Source of the DNA: Nostoc sp. FACHB-152
GTDB taxonomy: Bacteria; Cyanobacteriota; Cyanobacteriia; Cyanobacteriales; Nostocaceae
Direction of reading: 5' to 3'
Assembly (NCBI RefSeq): GCF_014697475.1
Contig: NZ_JACJRV010000004.1
Span: forward strand, 1-64,000
Length of the DNA: 64,000 nt
The notes beneath the pieces were generated by a model, which saw only the letters and a list, made by a program, of their open reading frames with translations, made no database searches and was not told the DNA's origin. This document shows, in pieces, positions 24,848-36,040 of this stretch. Numbering within the stretch: the first letter of the stretch is position 1; each line of letters opens with the position of its first letter. The position numbers and the translations under genes were made by a program.

Positions 24848-25036
24848 ATGAATTCAAATAGCCAGTCTGCCAACCCAACCGATACATATTCCCATCGCTT
24901 GGCAGACATTGTGGGAACCGCGATCGCTCTGTTAACGTTAACCTTACCTGTGTTTGTTATTGCCCATTATTCTTCTAATCAAGTGCCAAGCAATCAGCAA
25001 CCCCTGACATACGAACTGCACAGAAGCGCAGAGTAA
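24848..25036 (+). CDS. Small single-span membrane protein, hypothetical
   Basis: 62 residues: polar Ser/Asn-rich N-terminus, one membrane helix (IVGTAIALLTLTLPVFVIAHY at about 21-41, read as one span), polar tail. It resembles many small conserved cyanobacterial membrane proteins but I cannot name a family. There is no strong ribosome site. HIP1 lies inside the coding region, as in neighbouring genes. Moderately likely to be real. Confidence 0.5.
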   Translation: MNSNSQSANPTDTYSHRLADIVGTAIALLTLTLPVFVIAHYSSNQVPSNQQPLTYELHRSAE

Positions 25037-25115
25037 AGAAGTAATGAGTAGCTAGTTGATGATCGTGAGTCAGCACTTTTATTAAGATTAACCTAGCTAG
25101 ACGGCGGTGTGAGCA

Positions 25116-25150
25116 AAGCGGTAGTGGTGTTAAGAGCATCACTACCGCTT
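25116..25150. repeat. Hairpin repeat
   Basis: AAGCGGTAGTGGTG faces ATCACTACCGCTT with a short spacer, an almost perfect stem of 12-13 bp. No T run follows. Confidence 0.65.
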
Positions 25151-25424
25151 CGCTATTAAAGGCTGTTTCCATAAAACGGTATTAGTTTTAGTAACATAAT
25201 TACATTAAAAGTTTATATGTCTTTACTTTCAATCACATAAATCAGGATAAAGCTTATTAATATGTCAAAAACTAATGACATATTCTTATCTAAATCACTG
25301 TAAAATTTAACCTTGAAATAAAACTCATAAAATAAAAATCAAAAGTCGGCAGTTACCATCACAAAATTTTAAAATAAAAATATTGGAGTGAGCATAATTC
25401 CAACCTAAACATACAAAGAACGAT

Positions 25425-25470
25425 AGGACTGATATTTGAAAAAATCAGTAAACATTTCCTGTCCTTTTTT
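25425..25470 (+). terminator. Terminator-like structure
   Basis: Outer arms AGGAC and GTCCT and inner arms ACTGAT and ATCAGT nest and end in a run of T (GTCCTTTTTTC). It is nearly 400 bp beyond the nearest plus-strand gene, so it may end an unannotated small RNA. Confidence 0.45.
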
Positions 25471-25661
25471 CTTTTCCCTGTTTGCCGTTCTCGCCCTATC
25501 GAGCTTCGCGTACCAAATAAGTATGTTCAGTAATCAAATCAAAATCCTATAGGTACAAACTATAAAAATTATCTGAAAATTCTGTCAATAGTCATTTTTA
25601 TTTTCACAATAATTTTATTAGCCTATTTGCAAATTTAGCTCACTCAATTGACAAAGTAAAC

Positions 25662-28600
25662 ATGAGTATCATAAATGCCGATTACAACCTCATCAAAGTT
25701 ATTTTTGATGGCATAAATACCTGCATTTACCATGCTTTCAATAAACCCGACCAAGCCTTAGTAATTATCAAAGCATTAAAAGCTGAGTATCCCACAATAG
25801 AACACATTGCACGTATCAGGCACGAGTATCAAATACTCCAATCTTTGCAAATAGCCGGAGTCATTCAACCTCTAGCTTTAGAAAACACCCAAAATGGTGT
25901 AGCACTGATTTTGCAGCATTTTGATGGCGAACTACTGCAACATATTATTAGCGCACACAATCTCCAATTAAACAATTTTCTGGACGTTGCGATTCAATTA
26001 GCCGCAACATTACATGAGTTACATCAAAATAATATTATTCATAAAGATATTCAACCTCAGAATATACTTATCAATCCCAACACCAATCAAATAAAAATTA
26101 TCGACTTTAGTATTGCATCACGCCTATCTAGAGAAAATCACATTGTTAATAATCTCAATTTGCTTGAAGGTAGCCTAGCTTATATGTCACCTGAGCAAAC
26201 TGGGAGAATGAACCGTTCAATAGACTATCGCACTGATTTTTACTCTTTAGGGGTCACGCTTTATGAAATGCTAACTAAAAAGCTGCCCTTTGTTGCAGAT
26301 GACCCTTTAGAATTAATTCATGCTCACATTGCTAAAATCCCAATTTCACCTCACGCATTAAATCCCAAAATACCGTCAGCAATTTCTGATATTGTCATGA
26401 AGTTGTTAGCTAAAACTGCTGAAGAAAGGTATCAAAATGCTTTGGGATTAAAAGCTGATTTAGAAGTATGTTTACGACAATTACAAGCAACTGGCAAAGT
26501 TCAAAACTTTGTGATTGGACAACTTGATTTATCGAGCCAATTTCTTATCCCTCAAAAACTTTACGGTCGAGAACAAGAAGTTGCCAAATTGATGAATGCC
26601 TTTGAGAGAGTTAGCTCTGGTGCAACCCAGTTAATGCTAGTTAGTGGGTATTCTGGAATTGGCAAATCTTCATTAGTTCAGGAAGTTCATAAACCTATTA
26701 TCCGCCAGCGTGGTTATTTTATTTCTGGAAAATTTGACCAGTATAAACGCAATATACCTTATGCATCAATAATTCAAGCTTTCCAAGAATTAATCCGGCA
26801 GCTATTAACAGAAAACACTGAAAAAATTACAACCTGGAAAACAAAAATATTAGCAGCGATCGGCGATAAAGGTCAAGTTATTATTGACGTTATTCCTGAC
26901 GTTGAAAAAATCATTGGATCTCAGCCTGAAATACCACAACTAGGAATTAATGAAGCTCAAAACCGCTTTAATCGAATATTTCAACAATTTATTCATGTAT
27001 TTTCTCAAGCCGAACATCCACTGGTAATTTTTTTGGATGACTTACAGTGGGCAGATGCAGCTTCTCTCAAATTAATTCAACTGCTGATTAGCGACCCTGG
27101 AAGTCAACATCTATTAATAATAGGAGCATATCGAGATAATGAGGTAAGTGCCAATCATCCATTAATATTAACTCTGGAAGAATTACAAAAATCTGAGGCA
27201 AATGTTGACAATATTGTTCTGCAAGCTTTAGATATTTGGCATATTAAACAATTAATTAATGATACACTTTATAGTCGCCCAGAACAGTCACAAGAATTAG
27301 CTGAATTATTCTTAAGAAAAACGCGAGGTAATCCATTTTTTGTAACTCAAATTCTTAAATCTTTACACCAGGAAAACTTACTGTCTTTTAATTTCGATAC
27401 AGGGTGTTGGCAGTGGGATATTGAATTAATTAAAGATATTGGAATTACTGATAATGTTGTTGAGTTAATGGTTAATCAAATTCAAAAGCTACTACCAACA
27501 ACACAAAAGGTATTAAAGCTAGCTGCTTGTATCGGTGATAAATTTAATTTAGACATTCTCAGTATTGTTAACCAAAAAACTTGCTCGGAAACAGCAAAAG
27601 AATTATGGGAAGCTTTACAAGTAGGTTTAATTTTACCGATAGACTCATCTTATAAAATACCTCTGGTATTTAATGAGCAGGTAGAAGAACAACAAGTAAT
27701 TACATATAAGTTTCTACACGACCGTGTACAGCAAGCATCTTATCTTCTAATTCCAGCTATTGAAAAAAAAGAAACTCATCTTAAAATCGGACAATTGCTG
27801 CTCCAAAAAGCTTCAATAGAGGAGCAAAAAGAAAATGTATTTTATTTAGCAAATCACTTAAATTATGGCATCGATTTACTAACTTCAGAGCCAGAGAAAT
27901 ATGAACTAGCCCAACTCAACCTCATAGCCGGACAGAAGGCGAAAACAGCCGCAGCCTATGATTCCGCCATGCGTTATTTAAAAGAATGTTTGAGATTATT
28001 AACACCAAATAGCTGGCAAAATCATTACGAATTAACATTAGCAATTTATGAGTCAGCCGTAGAAGTAGCCTACCTCAACGGTGATTTTGAACAAATGGAG
28101 ACATGGGCGGTGCTTGTACTACAGCAAGCAAAAATTCCACTCCACAAAATGAAAGTCTATGAGGTCAAAATTCAAGCTTGTATGGCGCAACTTAGACCCG
28201 TTGAAGCAGTCAAAATTGGTTTACAGGCATTAGAATTGCTAGGTATTAGGTTCCCAGAGTTGCCTAGCTCATCTGACATTCAGCAAGCTCTTAATCAAAC
28301 TGCCACTAATTTAGCTACAAAAGAAATAGAAGACCTGATTAATTTACCGTTAATGGTAGATATAGACAAGCTAGCAGCCGTCAGGATGCTAACTAGTATG
28401 GGTTCCCCGACTTATCAAGCGGCTCCTGCATTGTTTCCACTAGTAGTTTGTGAATTGGTGAATTTATCTATCCATTATGGAAATGCACCTTTTTCAGCTT
28501 ATGGTTATGTTTGTTATGCAGTAATTTTAAACAGCATCATTGAAGACACAGATTCAGCTTATAAATTTGGCAAATTAGCATTAAATTTAGTAGAAAAATT

Positions 28601-31600
28601 AAATATTTTAGAACTGAAGACAAGTATATTTTTTGTGGCTGCATCTTGTACGATGCATGGAAAAGTTCATGCTAGAGAAACTTTATTGCTTCTAGGTAAT
28701 GCTTACTCTAGTGGGATGGAAAATGGACAATTTGAATATGGTTGCTATGCTGCTGCACACAAATGTCAGTATTTATATTTCATTGGTAAAGAATTACCAA
28801 AGTTAGAAAAAGAATTGGCGAATATCAGCGAGGTTATCGCTCAACTTAAACAGGAAAATGCCTTAAGTTGGAATAATATTTTTCATCAGTCAGTTATTAA
28901 TTTAATCCAACCTGACGTAAATCCATTTTGTTTAGTAGGAAAAGCCTACGATGAAAATCAATCATTGCCGTTACTGCAAACCGCGAATGATAGAACTGCA
29001 CTTCATTATTTTTACTTAAACAAACTTATTCTTTGTTATTTATTTGGCAAATACCAACAAGCAGCACAAAATGCAGTGCAAGCCCAACAGTATTTAGATG
29101 GAGTCAAAGCATTTTTAGATGTGCCAGTATTTCATTTCTACGATTCTTTAGCACAACTAGCAATTTATAAATCTACTTCAAATGAACAACAAAAGCATCT
29201 CTTGGAGAAAGTAACTAATAACCAAAAAAAAATGCAAATGTGGGCAAATAATGCTCCCATGAATTTTCTGCATAAATATGAGCTTGTAGAGGCAGAAAAA
29301 GCGCGAGTCTTAGGACATTATTGGCAAGCAATGGAACATTATGATCGAGCCATTGCTGGTGCTAAGGAACAAAATTATATCCAAGAAGAGGCTCTCGCTA
29401 ATGAATTAGCAGCAAAGTTTTATTTTGATTGTGGAAGAGACAAAATAGCTCAGACTTATTTTATTGATGCTTACTATGGATATAGTAACTGGGGAGCAAC
29501 GGCAAAGCTGAGAAACTTAGAAGTAAAATATCCGCAAATTTTTGCCCGGTTGTCAGTACAAAAAACGGAGAGCTTAGAAAGAAATCAACTTATCTCCTGT
29601 TTGAATTCCAGTATTAGTGGAGATTTTGATTTGACAACATTTATCAAAGCTTCTCAAGCACTATCTGGTGAAATTGTTTTTGATAAATTATTAGCTAAAT
29701 TGATGCAAATTGTGCTGGAGAATGCTGGTGCAGAAACTGGGTTTTTGATTTTAGAGAGAGCAGGTAATTTATTTATAGAAGCTTCAGGAAGGTTTGGTAA
29801 GTATGACATCAAAATGCAGCAATCAATACCTGTAGAACTGAGTCAGCAATTACCTATATATATAATTAATTATGTACATCGGATGGGGGAAAATATTGTA
29901 CTTAATGATGCTACCTGTGAGGGAGGATTTACAACTGATAGTTATATTGTTCAGCATCAACCCAAATCTGTTTTATGTAGCCCAATTATTCATCAAGGTA
30001 AGCTGATTGGCATTCTTTATTTAGAAAATAGATTGATTGCTGGAGCTTTTACACCAGAAAGATTAGAGATTTTACAACTTTTATCTTCACAAGCTGCAAT
30101 TTCGTTAGAAAATGCTCGTCTTTATAATGATTTAGAAGAATATAATCGGACGTTAGAAATTAAAGTTAAAGAGCGCACTCTGCAATTAGAAGACAAGAAT
30201 TTACAATTACAGCAAGAAATTGGCGATCGCCAAAAAGCTGAAGAAATAGCTGCATCTGCCAACCGTGCCAAGAGCGAATTTCTTGCTAATATGAGTCATG
30301 AACTCCGAACCCCTCTCAATGGGATTTTAGGTTATACTCAAATTTTCCAGACAGATGCATCTTTAACTGCTCAACAAAAGAATGGGATAAATATTATCCA
30401 TCAGTGTGGTGAACATTTATTAACACTGATTAACGATATTTTAGATATCTCTAAAATAGAAGCTCGAAAAATGGAACTCTATCTACAAGAGTTTAATTTT
30501 CCAGCTTTTTTAGAAGGAGTAGTTGAGATTTGTCGAATTCGATCTGAACATAAAGGAATCAACTTAATTTATCAACCTTCATATCCACTACCTCAGCTAA
30601 TTTATGCTGATGATAAACGCTTACGTCAAGTTTTAATTAATTTACTTAGCAATGCAGTTAAGTTTACAAAAAAAGGTAGTATTACTTTTAAAGTAGGCTA
30701 CGTAAATCAAAATACAGACTGGATAATCAATGCCGGTAAAGCTGTAGATCAACTATCAAGCTCCAAAATTAGATTTCAAGTAGAAGATACAGGAATTGGG
30801 ATTGATTCAGAGCAATTGGAGGAAATATTTTTACCTTTCAAGCAAGTAGGTGAACATAGCCTCAAGACAGAAGGAACTGGATTAGGATTGGCTATTAGCC
30901 GTCAATTGGTTCAAATGATGGGGAGTGAATTATATGTCAAAAGTGAATTAGGTAAAGGCAGTGTTTTTTGGTTAGATTTAGAATTACCTGAAGTTTTTCA
31001 AAACACAAATATTAATGTTAATGAACTTAACATTATTGGCTTTTTAGGCTCTAAACGTAAGATTATGGTGGTAGATGACAGATGGGAAAACCGCTCTGTA
31101 TTAGTTAATATCTTAGAGCCTTTAGGGTTTGAACTTTTGGAAGCAACTGATGGTTTAGATTGTCTGCACAAAATTCCTAAATTTCAACCAGATTTGATTT
31201 TTATGGATTTGGTAATGACAGGAATGGATGGATTTGAAGCCACCCGTCGCCTGAGAGTGCTACAAAAGTTTAAGAAAGTGATAGTGGTTGCTGTCTCAGC
31301 TAGTGTATTTGAGTTTGATAAACAAGAAAGTCGCAAAGTAGGGTGCGATGATTTTTTACCAAAACCAATCCAAAAAGCAGAACTTTTAGAAAAGTTACAG
31401 GTTCACTTGGGATTGGAATGGGTGTACGAAGATAAAGGTAAGGTAAGAAAAATTAAGGACGAAAACAAAAGTCTCACAACTACTTTACACTTGACATCTC
31501 AGACTCCGATTGTGCCTCCTTCAGCAAGCGAACTGGCAATGTTGCTAGATTTGGCTATGCGAGGTGATTTAAAAAGCATTGCTGAACGAGCTGTAAAACT

Positions 31601-31715
31601 AGAAGAAATGGATGAGGATTTGCAACCTTTTGCTAGTCATTTATATCAACTGGCTAAAGGTTTTAAAGGGAAACAAATATTGGAGTTTCTCCAAAAATAT
31701 TCTGAGGTTTTATGA
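25662..31715 (+). CDS. HstK-like hybrid: Ser/Thr kinase, AAA ATPase, GAF, histidine kinase, receiver
   Basis: 2017 residues. Domains in order: Ser/Thr kinase-like (1-270), with catalytic loop HKDIQPQN near 126 and DFS near 147 instead of DFG; AAA_16/NACHT-like ATPase from about 300, with Walker A GYSGIGKSS near 329 and Walker B VIFLDDLQWAD near 455; a long helical repeat region (about 750-1300); GAF (about 1330-1490); coiled coil; HisKA with the phospho-His in MSHELRTPLNG near 1546; HATPase with DTGIGI and GTGLGLAI; and a receiver (about 1800-1920) with Asp near 1849. It matches the HstK family of Nostocales, which links Ser/Thr and His-Asp phosphorylation. Its ATG is preceded by AT-rich DNA. 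The next kinase gene overlaps it by 4 bp. Confidence 0.93.
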   Translation: MSIINADYNLIKVIFDGINTCIYHAFNKPDQALVIIKALKAEYPTIEHIARIRHEYQILQSLQIAGVIQPLALENTQNGVALILQHFDGELLQHIISAHNLQLNNFLDVAIQLAATLHELHQNNIIHKDIQPQNILINPNTNQIKIIDFSIASRLSRENHIVNNLNLLEGSLAYMSPEQTGRMNRSIDYRTDFYSLGVTLYEMLTKKLPFVADDPLELIHAHIAKIPISPHALNPKIPSAISDIVMKLLAKTAEERYQNALGLKADLEVCLRQLQATGKVQNFVIGQLDLSSQFLIPQKLYGREQEVAKLMNAFERVSSGATQLMLVSGYSGIGKSSLVQEVHKPIIRQRGYFISGKFDQYKRNIPYASIIQAFQELIRQLLTENTEKITTWKTKILAAIGDKGQVIIDVIPDVEKIIGSQPEIPQLGINEAQNRFNRIFQQFIHVFSQAEHPLVIFLDDLQWADAASLKLIQLLISDPGSQHLLIIGAYRDNEVSANHPLILTLEELQKSEANVDNIVLQALDIWHIKQLINDTLYSRPEQSQELAELFLRKTRGNPFFVTQILKSLHQENLLSFNFDTGCWQWDIELIKDIGITDNVVELMVNQIQKLLPTTQKVLKLAACIGDKFNLDILSIVNQKTCSETAKELWEALQVGLILPIDSSYKIPLVFNEQVEEQQVITYKFLHDRVQQASYLLIPAIEKKETHLKIGQLLLQKASIEEQKENVFYLANHLNYGIDLLTSEPEKYELAQLNLIAGQKAKTAAAYDSAMRYLKECLRLLTPNSWQNHYELTLAIYESAVEVAYLNGDFEQMETWAVLVLQQAKIPLHKMKVYEVKIQACMAQLRPVEAVKIGLQALELLGIRFPELPSSSDIQQALNQTATNLATKEIEDLINLPLMVDIDKLAAVRMLTSMGSPTYQAAPALFPLVVCELVNLSIHYGNAPFSAYGYVCYAVILNSIIEDTDSAYKFGKLALNLVEKLNILELKTSIFFVAASCTMHGKVHARETLLLLGNAYSSGMENGQFEYGCYAAAHKCQYLYFIGKELPKLEKELANISEVIAQLKQENALSWNNIFHQSVINLIQPDVNPFCLVGKAYDENQSLPLLQTANDRTALHYFYLNKLILCYLFGKYQQAAQNAVQAQQYLDGVKAFLDVPVFHFYDSLAQLAIYKSTSNEQQKHLLEKVTNNQKKMQMWANNAPMNFLHKYELVEAEKARVLGHYWQAMEHYDRAIAGAKEQNYIQEEALANELAAKFYFDCGRDKIAQTYFIDAYYGYSNWGATAKLRNLEVKYPQIFARLSVQKTESLERNQLISCLNSSISGDFDLTTFIKASQALSGEIVFDKLLAKLMQIVLENAGAETGFLILERAGNLFIEASGRFGKYDIKMQQSIPVELSQQLPIYIINYVHRMGENIVLNDATCEGGFTTDSYIVQHQPKSVLCSPIIHQGKLIGILYLENRLIAGAFTPERLEILQLLSSQAAISLENARLYNDLEEYNRTLEIKVKERTLQLEDKNLQLQQEIGDRQKAEEIAASANRAKSEFLANMSHELRTPLNGILGYTQIFQTDASLTAQQKNGINIIHQCGEHLLTLINDILDISKIEARKMELYLQEFNFPAFLEGVVEICRIRSEHKGINLIYQPSYPLPQLIYADDKRLRQVLINLLSNAVKFTKKGSITFKVGYVNQNTDWIINAGKAVDQLSSSKIRFQVEDTGIGIDSEQLEEIFLPFKQVGEHSLKTEGTGLGLAISRQLVQMMGSELYVKSELGKGSVFWLDLELPEVFQNTNINVNELNIIGFLGSKRKIMVVDDRWENRSVLVNILEPLGFELLEATDGLDCLHKIPKFQPDLIFMDLVMTGMDGFEATRRLRVLQKFKKVIVVAVSASVFEFDKQESRKVGCDDFLPKPIQKAELLEKLQVHLGLEWVYEDKGKVRKIKDENKSLTTTLHLTSQTPIVPPSASELAMLLDLAMRGDLKSIAERAVKLEEMDEDLQPFASHLYQLAKGFKGKQILEFLQKYSEVL

Positions 31716-33700
31716 AAAATGATTTTAATAAATCGAGTGTCATTTTAATTGTGGATGACACTCCCATCAATTTAGAAATGCTGTTTGATTTTTTAGGTAA
31801 AGCTGGATTTACAGTTTTAATTGCTGAAGACGGTGAAAGCGCGATCGCTAGAGCCGAATATGCCCCACCTGACTTAATATTATTAGATATCCTTATGCCG
31901 GGAATCGACGGTTTTGAAACCTGCCGTCAACTGAAAAATAGCGAATTAACTAAAGATATTCCAGTCATTTTCATGACTGCACTTTCGGAAATTGTAGATA
32001 AAGTCAAAGGTTTTGAACTGGGTGCAGTTGATTACCTGACTAAACCGCTTCAACACCAAGAAGTCTTAGCCAGAGTTCAACTCCATCTCAAGCTACGAAC
32101 TCTCACCAAAACGCTGCAAGAGCAAAATTTACGCTTAGAAAGCGAAATTGCTGAACGTTTACGCGTTGAAGAGAAAATCCGCGAACAAGCTGCTTTGTTA
32201 GATATTACCAGTGATGCAATTATCGTTAAAGATTTTGACAATCAAATCTGTTTTTGGAACCAAGGGGCTGAGAATTTGTATGGCTGGAAAGCTACAGAAG
32301 TAACTGGTCAAGATATCAATCAGATCTTATATCCACCAGAAACCTTAACTCAAATTCAAAATATTTATGCAAGTATAGCTGAGTCTGGTTATTGGCATGG
32401 TGAACTGCATCAGCTGAATAAACAAGGGCAAGATATTATTGTGGCTAGCCGTTGGACTTTAATGCGCGATCGCAACAGTCAACCGCAATCAATATTAACA
32501 GTCAATACAGATATTACAGAAAAAAAATACTTAGAAAATCAAATTTTGCGGGCGCAACGTCTAGAAAGTATTGGTACTCTAGCTAGTGGCATCGCTCATG
32601 ACCTCAACAATATACTGACTCCCATTTTGACAGCCGCACAACTGTTGCAACTCAAAATGCCTGATACTAATGAGCGCAATCAACAGATGTTGAAAACGAT
32701 AGAAAATAATTCTAAACGTGGGGCGGCTTTGGTCAAGCAAGTCTTGCAGTTTGCGCGCGGAGTTGAGGGTCAGCGTAGCATTGTGCAAGTCAACCATCTG
32801 TTCTCAGAAATTCAGCAAATTGTCCGCGAAACCTTTCCGAAATCGATTGAATTAACAACGCATATTCCGCCAGGACTTTGGGCTGTCATCGGTGATGCAA
32901 CGCACCTACATCAGTTAATGATGAACTTGGTAGTTAATGCGCGTGACGCTATGCCCGCAGGTGGTTATATCAAAATTTCTGCGGAAAATATCTTAATTGA
33001 TGAACAGTATGCACGCATGAATCTGGAGGCGCGTGTGGGTGCTTATATTGTGATTTCTGTTGCCGATACAGGCGTGGGAATGTCCTCAGAGATTATCGAT
33101 AGAATCTTCGAGCCATTTTTTACTACTAAAGAAATTGGCAAAGGTACAGGATTAGGACTGTCTACTGTTAGAGGTATCATCCAAAGTCATGGTGGATTTG
33201 TAACTGTGACTAGTCAAGTTAGCAGAGGTACAGAATTTAAAGTCTTCTTACCAGCAGTAGAGGTTGCAAAAACACCCCTAGGAGAAGAGATGGATTTACT
33301 CAAAGGTAATGGAGAGTTAATTTTAGTAGTCGATGATGAAAGCGGAATTTTAGAAACAACTCAAATTTCCCTAGAAGCTTACAACTACAGGGTAATGACA
33401 GCGAGCAATGGCATTGAAGCGATCGCGCTTTATGCTCAACACGAAGAAGAAATTAGCCTAGTATTAATGGATATGATGATGCCATCAATGGATGGTGCAA
33501 CTGCCATTAAGACGCTGCAAAAAATGAATTCCCAGGTCAAAGTTGTGGCTGTGAGTGGTCTGAACGCTAGCGATAAACTGACTAAAATACCTGGAGTCAA
33601 AAAGTTTGTTCCTAAGCCATACACAACTAAAGAATTATTGCAGACTTTACACAGCATTCTGGTGCAAAAATCTAAAAATCCAAAGGGTGCTGTTAAGTAG
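31712..33700 (+). CDS. Hybrid sensor histidine kinase REC-PAS-HisKA-HATPase-REC
   Basis: 662 residues. An N-terminal receiver (1-125, [17 protein letters not shown] with Asp near 58) is followed by a PAS sensor (about 150-270), HisKA with the phospho-His in [14 protein letters not shown] near 295, an HATPase with DTGVGM and [12 protein letters not shown], and a C-terminal receiver (about 540-655, [13 protein letters not shown], Asp near 586). The soluble architecture suggests cytosolic sensing. Its ATG overlaps the stop of the giant kinase (ATGA), so the two are translationally coupled and probably form a phosphorelay. The stop codon lies within a dispersed repeat. Confidence 0.93.
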   Translation: MKNDFNKSSVILIVDDTPINLEMLFDFLGKAGFTVLIAEDGESAIARAEYAPPDLILLDILMPGIDGFETCRQLKNSELTKDIPVIFMTALSEIVDKVKGFELGAVDYLTKPLQHQEVLARVQLHLKLRTLTKTLQEQNLRLESEIAERLRVEEKIREQAALLDITSDAIIVKDFDNQICFWNQGAENLYGWKATEVTGQDINQILYPPETLTQIQNIYASIAESGYWHGELHQLNKQGQDIIVASRWTLMRDRNSQPQSILTVNTDITEKKYLENQILRAQRLESIGTLASGIAHDLNNILTPILTAAQLLQLKMPDTNERNQQMLKTIENNSKRGAALVKQVLQFARGVEGQRSIVQVNHLFSEIQQIVRETFPKSIELTTHIPPGLWAVIGDATHLHQLMMNLVVNARDAMPAGGYIKISAENILIDEQYARMNLEARVGAYIVISVADTGVGMSSEIIDRIFEPFFTTKEIGKGTGLGLSTVRGIIQSHGGFVTVTSQVSRGTEFKVFLPAVEVAKTPLGEEMDLLKGNGELILVVDDESGILETTQISLEAYNYRVMTASNGIEAIALYAQHEEEISLVLMDMMMPSMDGATAIKTLQKMNSQVKVVAVSGLNASDKLTKIPGVKKFVPKPYTTKELLQTLHSILVQKSKNPKGAVK

Positions 33701-33725
33701 AGACGTTGCATTGCAAAGTCTCTAC
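33697..33725. repeat. Palindromic repeat (GTAGAGACG type), diverged copy
   Basis: GTAGAGACGTTGCA faces TGCAAAGTCTCTAC with one mismatched pair. The first bases supply the TAG stop of the hybrid kinase. Related to the perfect copy at 13507-13537. Confidence 0.75.
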
Positions 33726-33742
33726 AAGCTAGATGCAGTAAA

Positions 33743-34879
33743 CTAAACAGGCTGGGGTTTGAGTAAATCTGTCTTCGTGACAAACTCATTAAACGGTGTA
33801 GGTAACTGCTGCGGTATAGCGATTTGAGAAGTTTGCAGTGGTAAGCGGGGGAAAAGTAACTCAGCGACGCGATAGGCTTCTTCTAAATGGGGATAGCCGG
33901 AGAATACGAAAGTATCAATCCCCAAATCGGCATATTCCAGCATTCTTGCTGCCACTGCGTCTGGATCTCCGACTAAGGCTGTACCAGCACCACCCCGTAC
34001 TAAGCCCACACCAGACCATAAATTCGGGCTAATTTCTAAATTTTGACGGCTACCGTTGTGTAGCTGCGCCATCCGCCGTTGTCCTTCTGATTCCGACTGG
34101 GCGAAGCGTTTTTGAGCAGCTGCAATGGTTTCGTCATCTACATATTTAATCAGTTCGTTAGCTGCATCCCAAGCTTTTTGAGTAGTTTCCCGAACGATAA
34201 CGTGCATCCGAATGCCGAAACGCACTGTTCTGCCTTGTTGGGCGGCTAATCGACGGACTTTACTAATTTTTTCAGCGACTTGTGCTGGTGGTTCACCCCA
34301 AGTTAAATACACATCAATATGTTTGGCTGCAACTTGCAAAGCCGCATCAGAAGAACCGCCAAAATATAAGGTAGGGTAAGGCTTTTGTACAGGAGGAAAT
34401 TGCAGTTTTGCGCCCTCAACTTGCAGGTGACGACCATTAAAAGTTACCTCGTCACCTTGCATGAGCGATCGCCAAATTGTTAAAAATTCATCAGTCAGTT
34501 CATAACGCTCGTCATGGTCTAAGAAAATTCCATCTTTGGCTAATTCTTTAGAGTCGCCACCAGTCACCACATTCAGAATAATCCTACCGTTAGAAAGTTG
34601 GTCAAAGGTAGCAGCCATCCTCACAGCTAATGAAGGTGACATAATCGCTGGACGAAACGCAACTAAAAACCGCAAGCGTTGTGTAACTGGAATCAAAGAA
34701 GCAGCAACAATCCAAGTATCCTGCTTTTGCCCAGTCCCAATCAACATCCCGCCGTAGCCCAATTTATCTACAGCTTGGGCAATTTGCTGCATATAGGCAT
34801 AATTGGCTTGTCGTCTGCCAATTTTTGTGCCTAAATATCTTTCATCTCCTTGAGTTGGCAAATACCAAAATATTTCCAT
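33743..34879 (-). CDS. ssuD: FMNH2-dependent alkanesulfonate monooxygenase
   Basis: 378-residue luciferase-like enzyme releasing sulfite from alkanesulfonates for sulfur nutrition. Recognisable are the N-terminal [16 protein letters not shown], the flavin-site region [48 protein letters not shown] and ENKFGIRMHV-type blocks. It needs an FMN reductase partner not seen nearby. It lies 4 bp downstream of the sulfonate-binding lipoprotein gene on the same strand, so the two are one transcription unit. Confidence 0.94.
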   Translation of the reverse strand: MEIFWYLPTQGDERYLGTKIGRRQANYAYMQQIAQAVDKLGYGGMLIGTGQKQDTWIVAASLIPVTQRLRFLVAFRPAIMSPSLAVRMAATFDQLSNGRIILNVVTGGDSKELAKDGIFLDHDERYELTDEFLTIWRSLMQGDEVTFNGRHLQVEGAKLQFPPVQKPYPTLYFGGSSDAALQVAAKHIDVYLTWGEPPAQVAEKISKVRRLAAQQGRTVRFGIRMHVIVRETTQKAWDAANELIKYVDDETIAAAQKRFAQSESEGQRRMAQLHNGSRQNLEISPNLWSGVGLVRGGAGTALVGDPDAVAARMLEYADLGIDTFVFSGYPHLEEAYRVAELLFPRLPLQTSQIAIPQQLPTPFNEFVTKTDLLKPQPV

Positions 34880-34883
34880 AATT

Positions 34884-35930
34884 TTATCTCTGGCTAATCG
34901 TTTTCGGAGTTATCGCTGCATATTGTTCAGTAGTTAACATTGCTTCTTTTACATCAATGCGTTTAGGAATTACTTTTTCTTGAGCAAATAAATCGGCTAT
35001 TTTTTGTTGACCTTCCATGATTTCTGGCGTGATTGGTCTTAAACCATAAGTTCGCCTTTTAATCATAGTGGACAAAATATCTTGATCCAATTTGAGGTGA
35101 GGAGCAGTCAATTTCACAACTTCGTCTGTGTTTTGTTCAGCCCATTTCCCGACATTATTTATTTCTTCTAGAATTACTCGCACTAGCTCTGGATTTTCTG
35201 TAGCAAATTTACGCGATGCCATGTAATATCCACCTTGAGTAGCAATGCCGCTAGCATCTCTTAAAACTCTGGCATTCGCTACTTTTTGGGCTGATGCTAA
35301 ATAAGGATCCCAAGTTACCCAAGCTTCTATTTTGCCTTGAATAAATGCGGCACGAGCCTCTGTAGGTGGCAAGCTAATCGCTTGAATGTCACTATATTTC
35401 AACCCACCTTCTTCTAAAGCTTTAATTAACAGATAATGTGAGGCAGAACCCTTTTGAAATACTACTTTTTTACCTTTGAGGTCAGCTAAAGTTTTAATTG
35501 GAGAATTATTTTGGACTACAATGCCACTGCCTTGACCAGTGCTGGGTTTGTTGCTTGCAATATATACTAACTCTGTGCCAGCAGCTTGAGCAAATATTGG
35601 TGGAGTTTCCCCAACAGAACCAATATCAACTCTACCCACATTCATCGCTTCCATCAATTGTGGCCCAGCAGCAAACTGCGCCCAATCTACAGTAACCCCT
35701 AAAGGTTGTAATCGCTTTTCTAATACTCCTCTCAGCCTGACTAAATCACCAGAGCTTTGATAGCCCATATGCACAACTTTGGCTGTAAAACCTGTAGTTT
35801 TATTCTCTGCTTTTGGCGTATCAACTGAGCAACTAACTAAGGTAGTAGAAAGAGTAAATAATCCCGGAACTATGAACAGGGAAAAACGACGAAAAATATT
35901 AATTTTTGTTTGGTTGATAAATGCAGTCAT
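34884..35930 (-). CDS. ssuA: Aliphatic sulfonate ABC transporter substrate-binding lipoprotein
   Basis: 348 residues. A basic N-terminus and hydrophobic segment end in the lipobox L-V-S-C with Cys34, so the protein is a lipoprotein facing the periplasm. The mature part is SsuA/TauA-like: [57 protein letters not shown] and [11 protein letters not shown]. It captures aliphatic sulfonates; with ssuD 4 bp downstream it forms a sulfonate-use operon. No ssuB or ssuC lies beside it here, so permease and ATPase must be elsewhere. Confidence 0.9.
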   Translation of the reverse strand: MTAFINQTKINIFRRFSLFIVPGLFTLSTTLVSCSVDTPKAENKTTGFTAKVVHMGYQSSGDLVRLRGVLEKRLQPLGVTVDWAQFAAGPQLMEAMNVGRVDIGSVGETPPIFAQAAGTELVYIASNKPSTGQGSGIVVQNNSPIKTLADLKGKKVVFQKGSASHYLLIKALEEGGLKYSDIQAISLPPTEARAAFIQGKIEAWVTWDPYLASAQKVANARVLRDASGIATQGGYYMASRKFATENPELVRVILEEINNVGKWAEQNTDEVVKLTAPHLKLDQDILSTMIKRRTYGLRPITPEIMEGQQKIADLFAQEKVIPKRIDVKEAMLTTEQYAAITPKTISQR

Positions 35931-36040
35931 TTGATTAAGGCTAGACAGGACAAATTTAAGCCAGTGGCAACTGACTTAAGAGGTTTATACAAAAATGAAT
36001 TTTGGGATAATTAATGTTGCTAATTTTGTTTAAGTAAAGC

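Larger units (their letters stand above)
25037..25661. other. Intergenic region before the giant kinase gene
   Basis: 625 bp. It holds a hairpin repeat at 25116-25150 and a terminator-like structure at 25425-25470, plus AT-rich DNA likely to contain the promoter of the kinase operon. No coding potential was seen. Confidence 0.6.
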
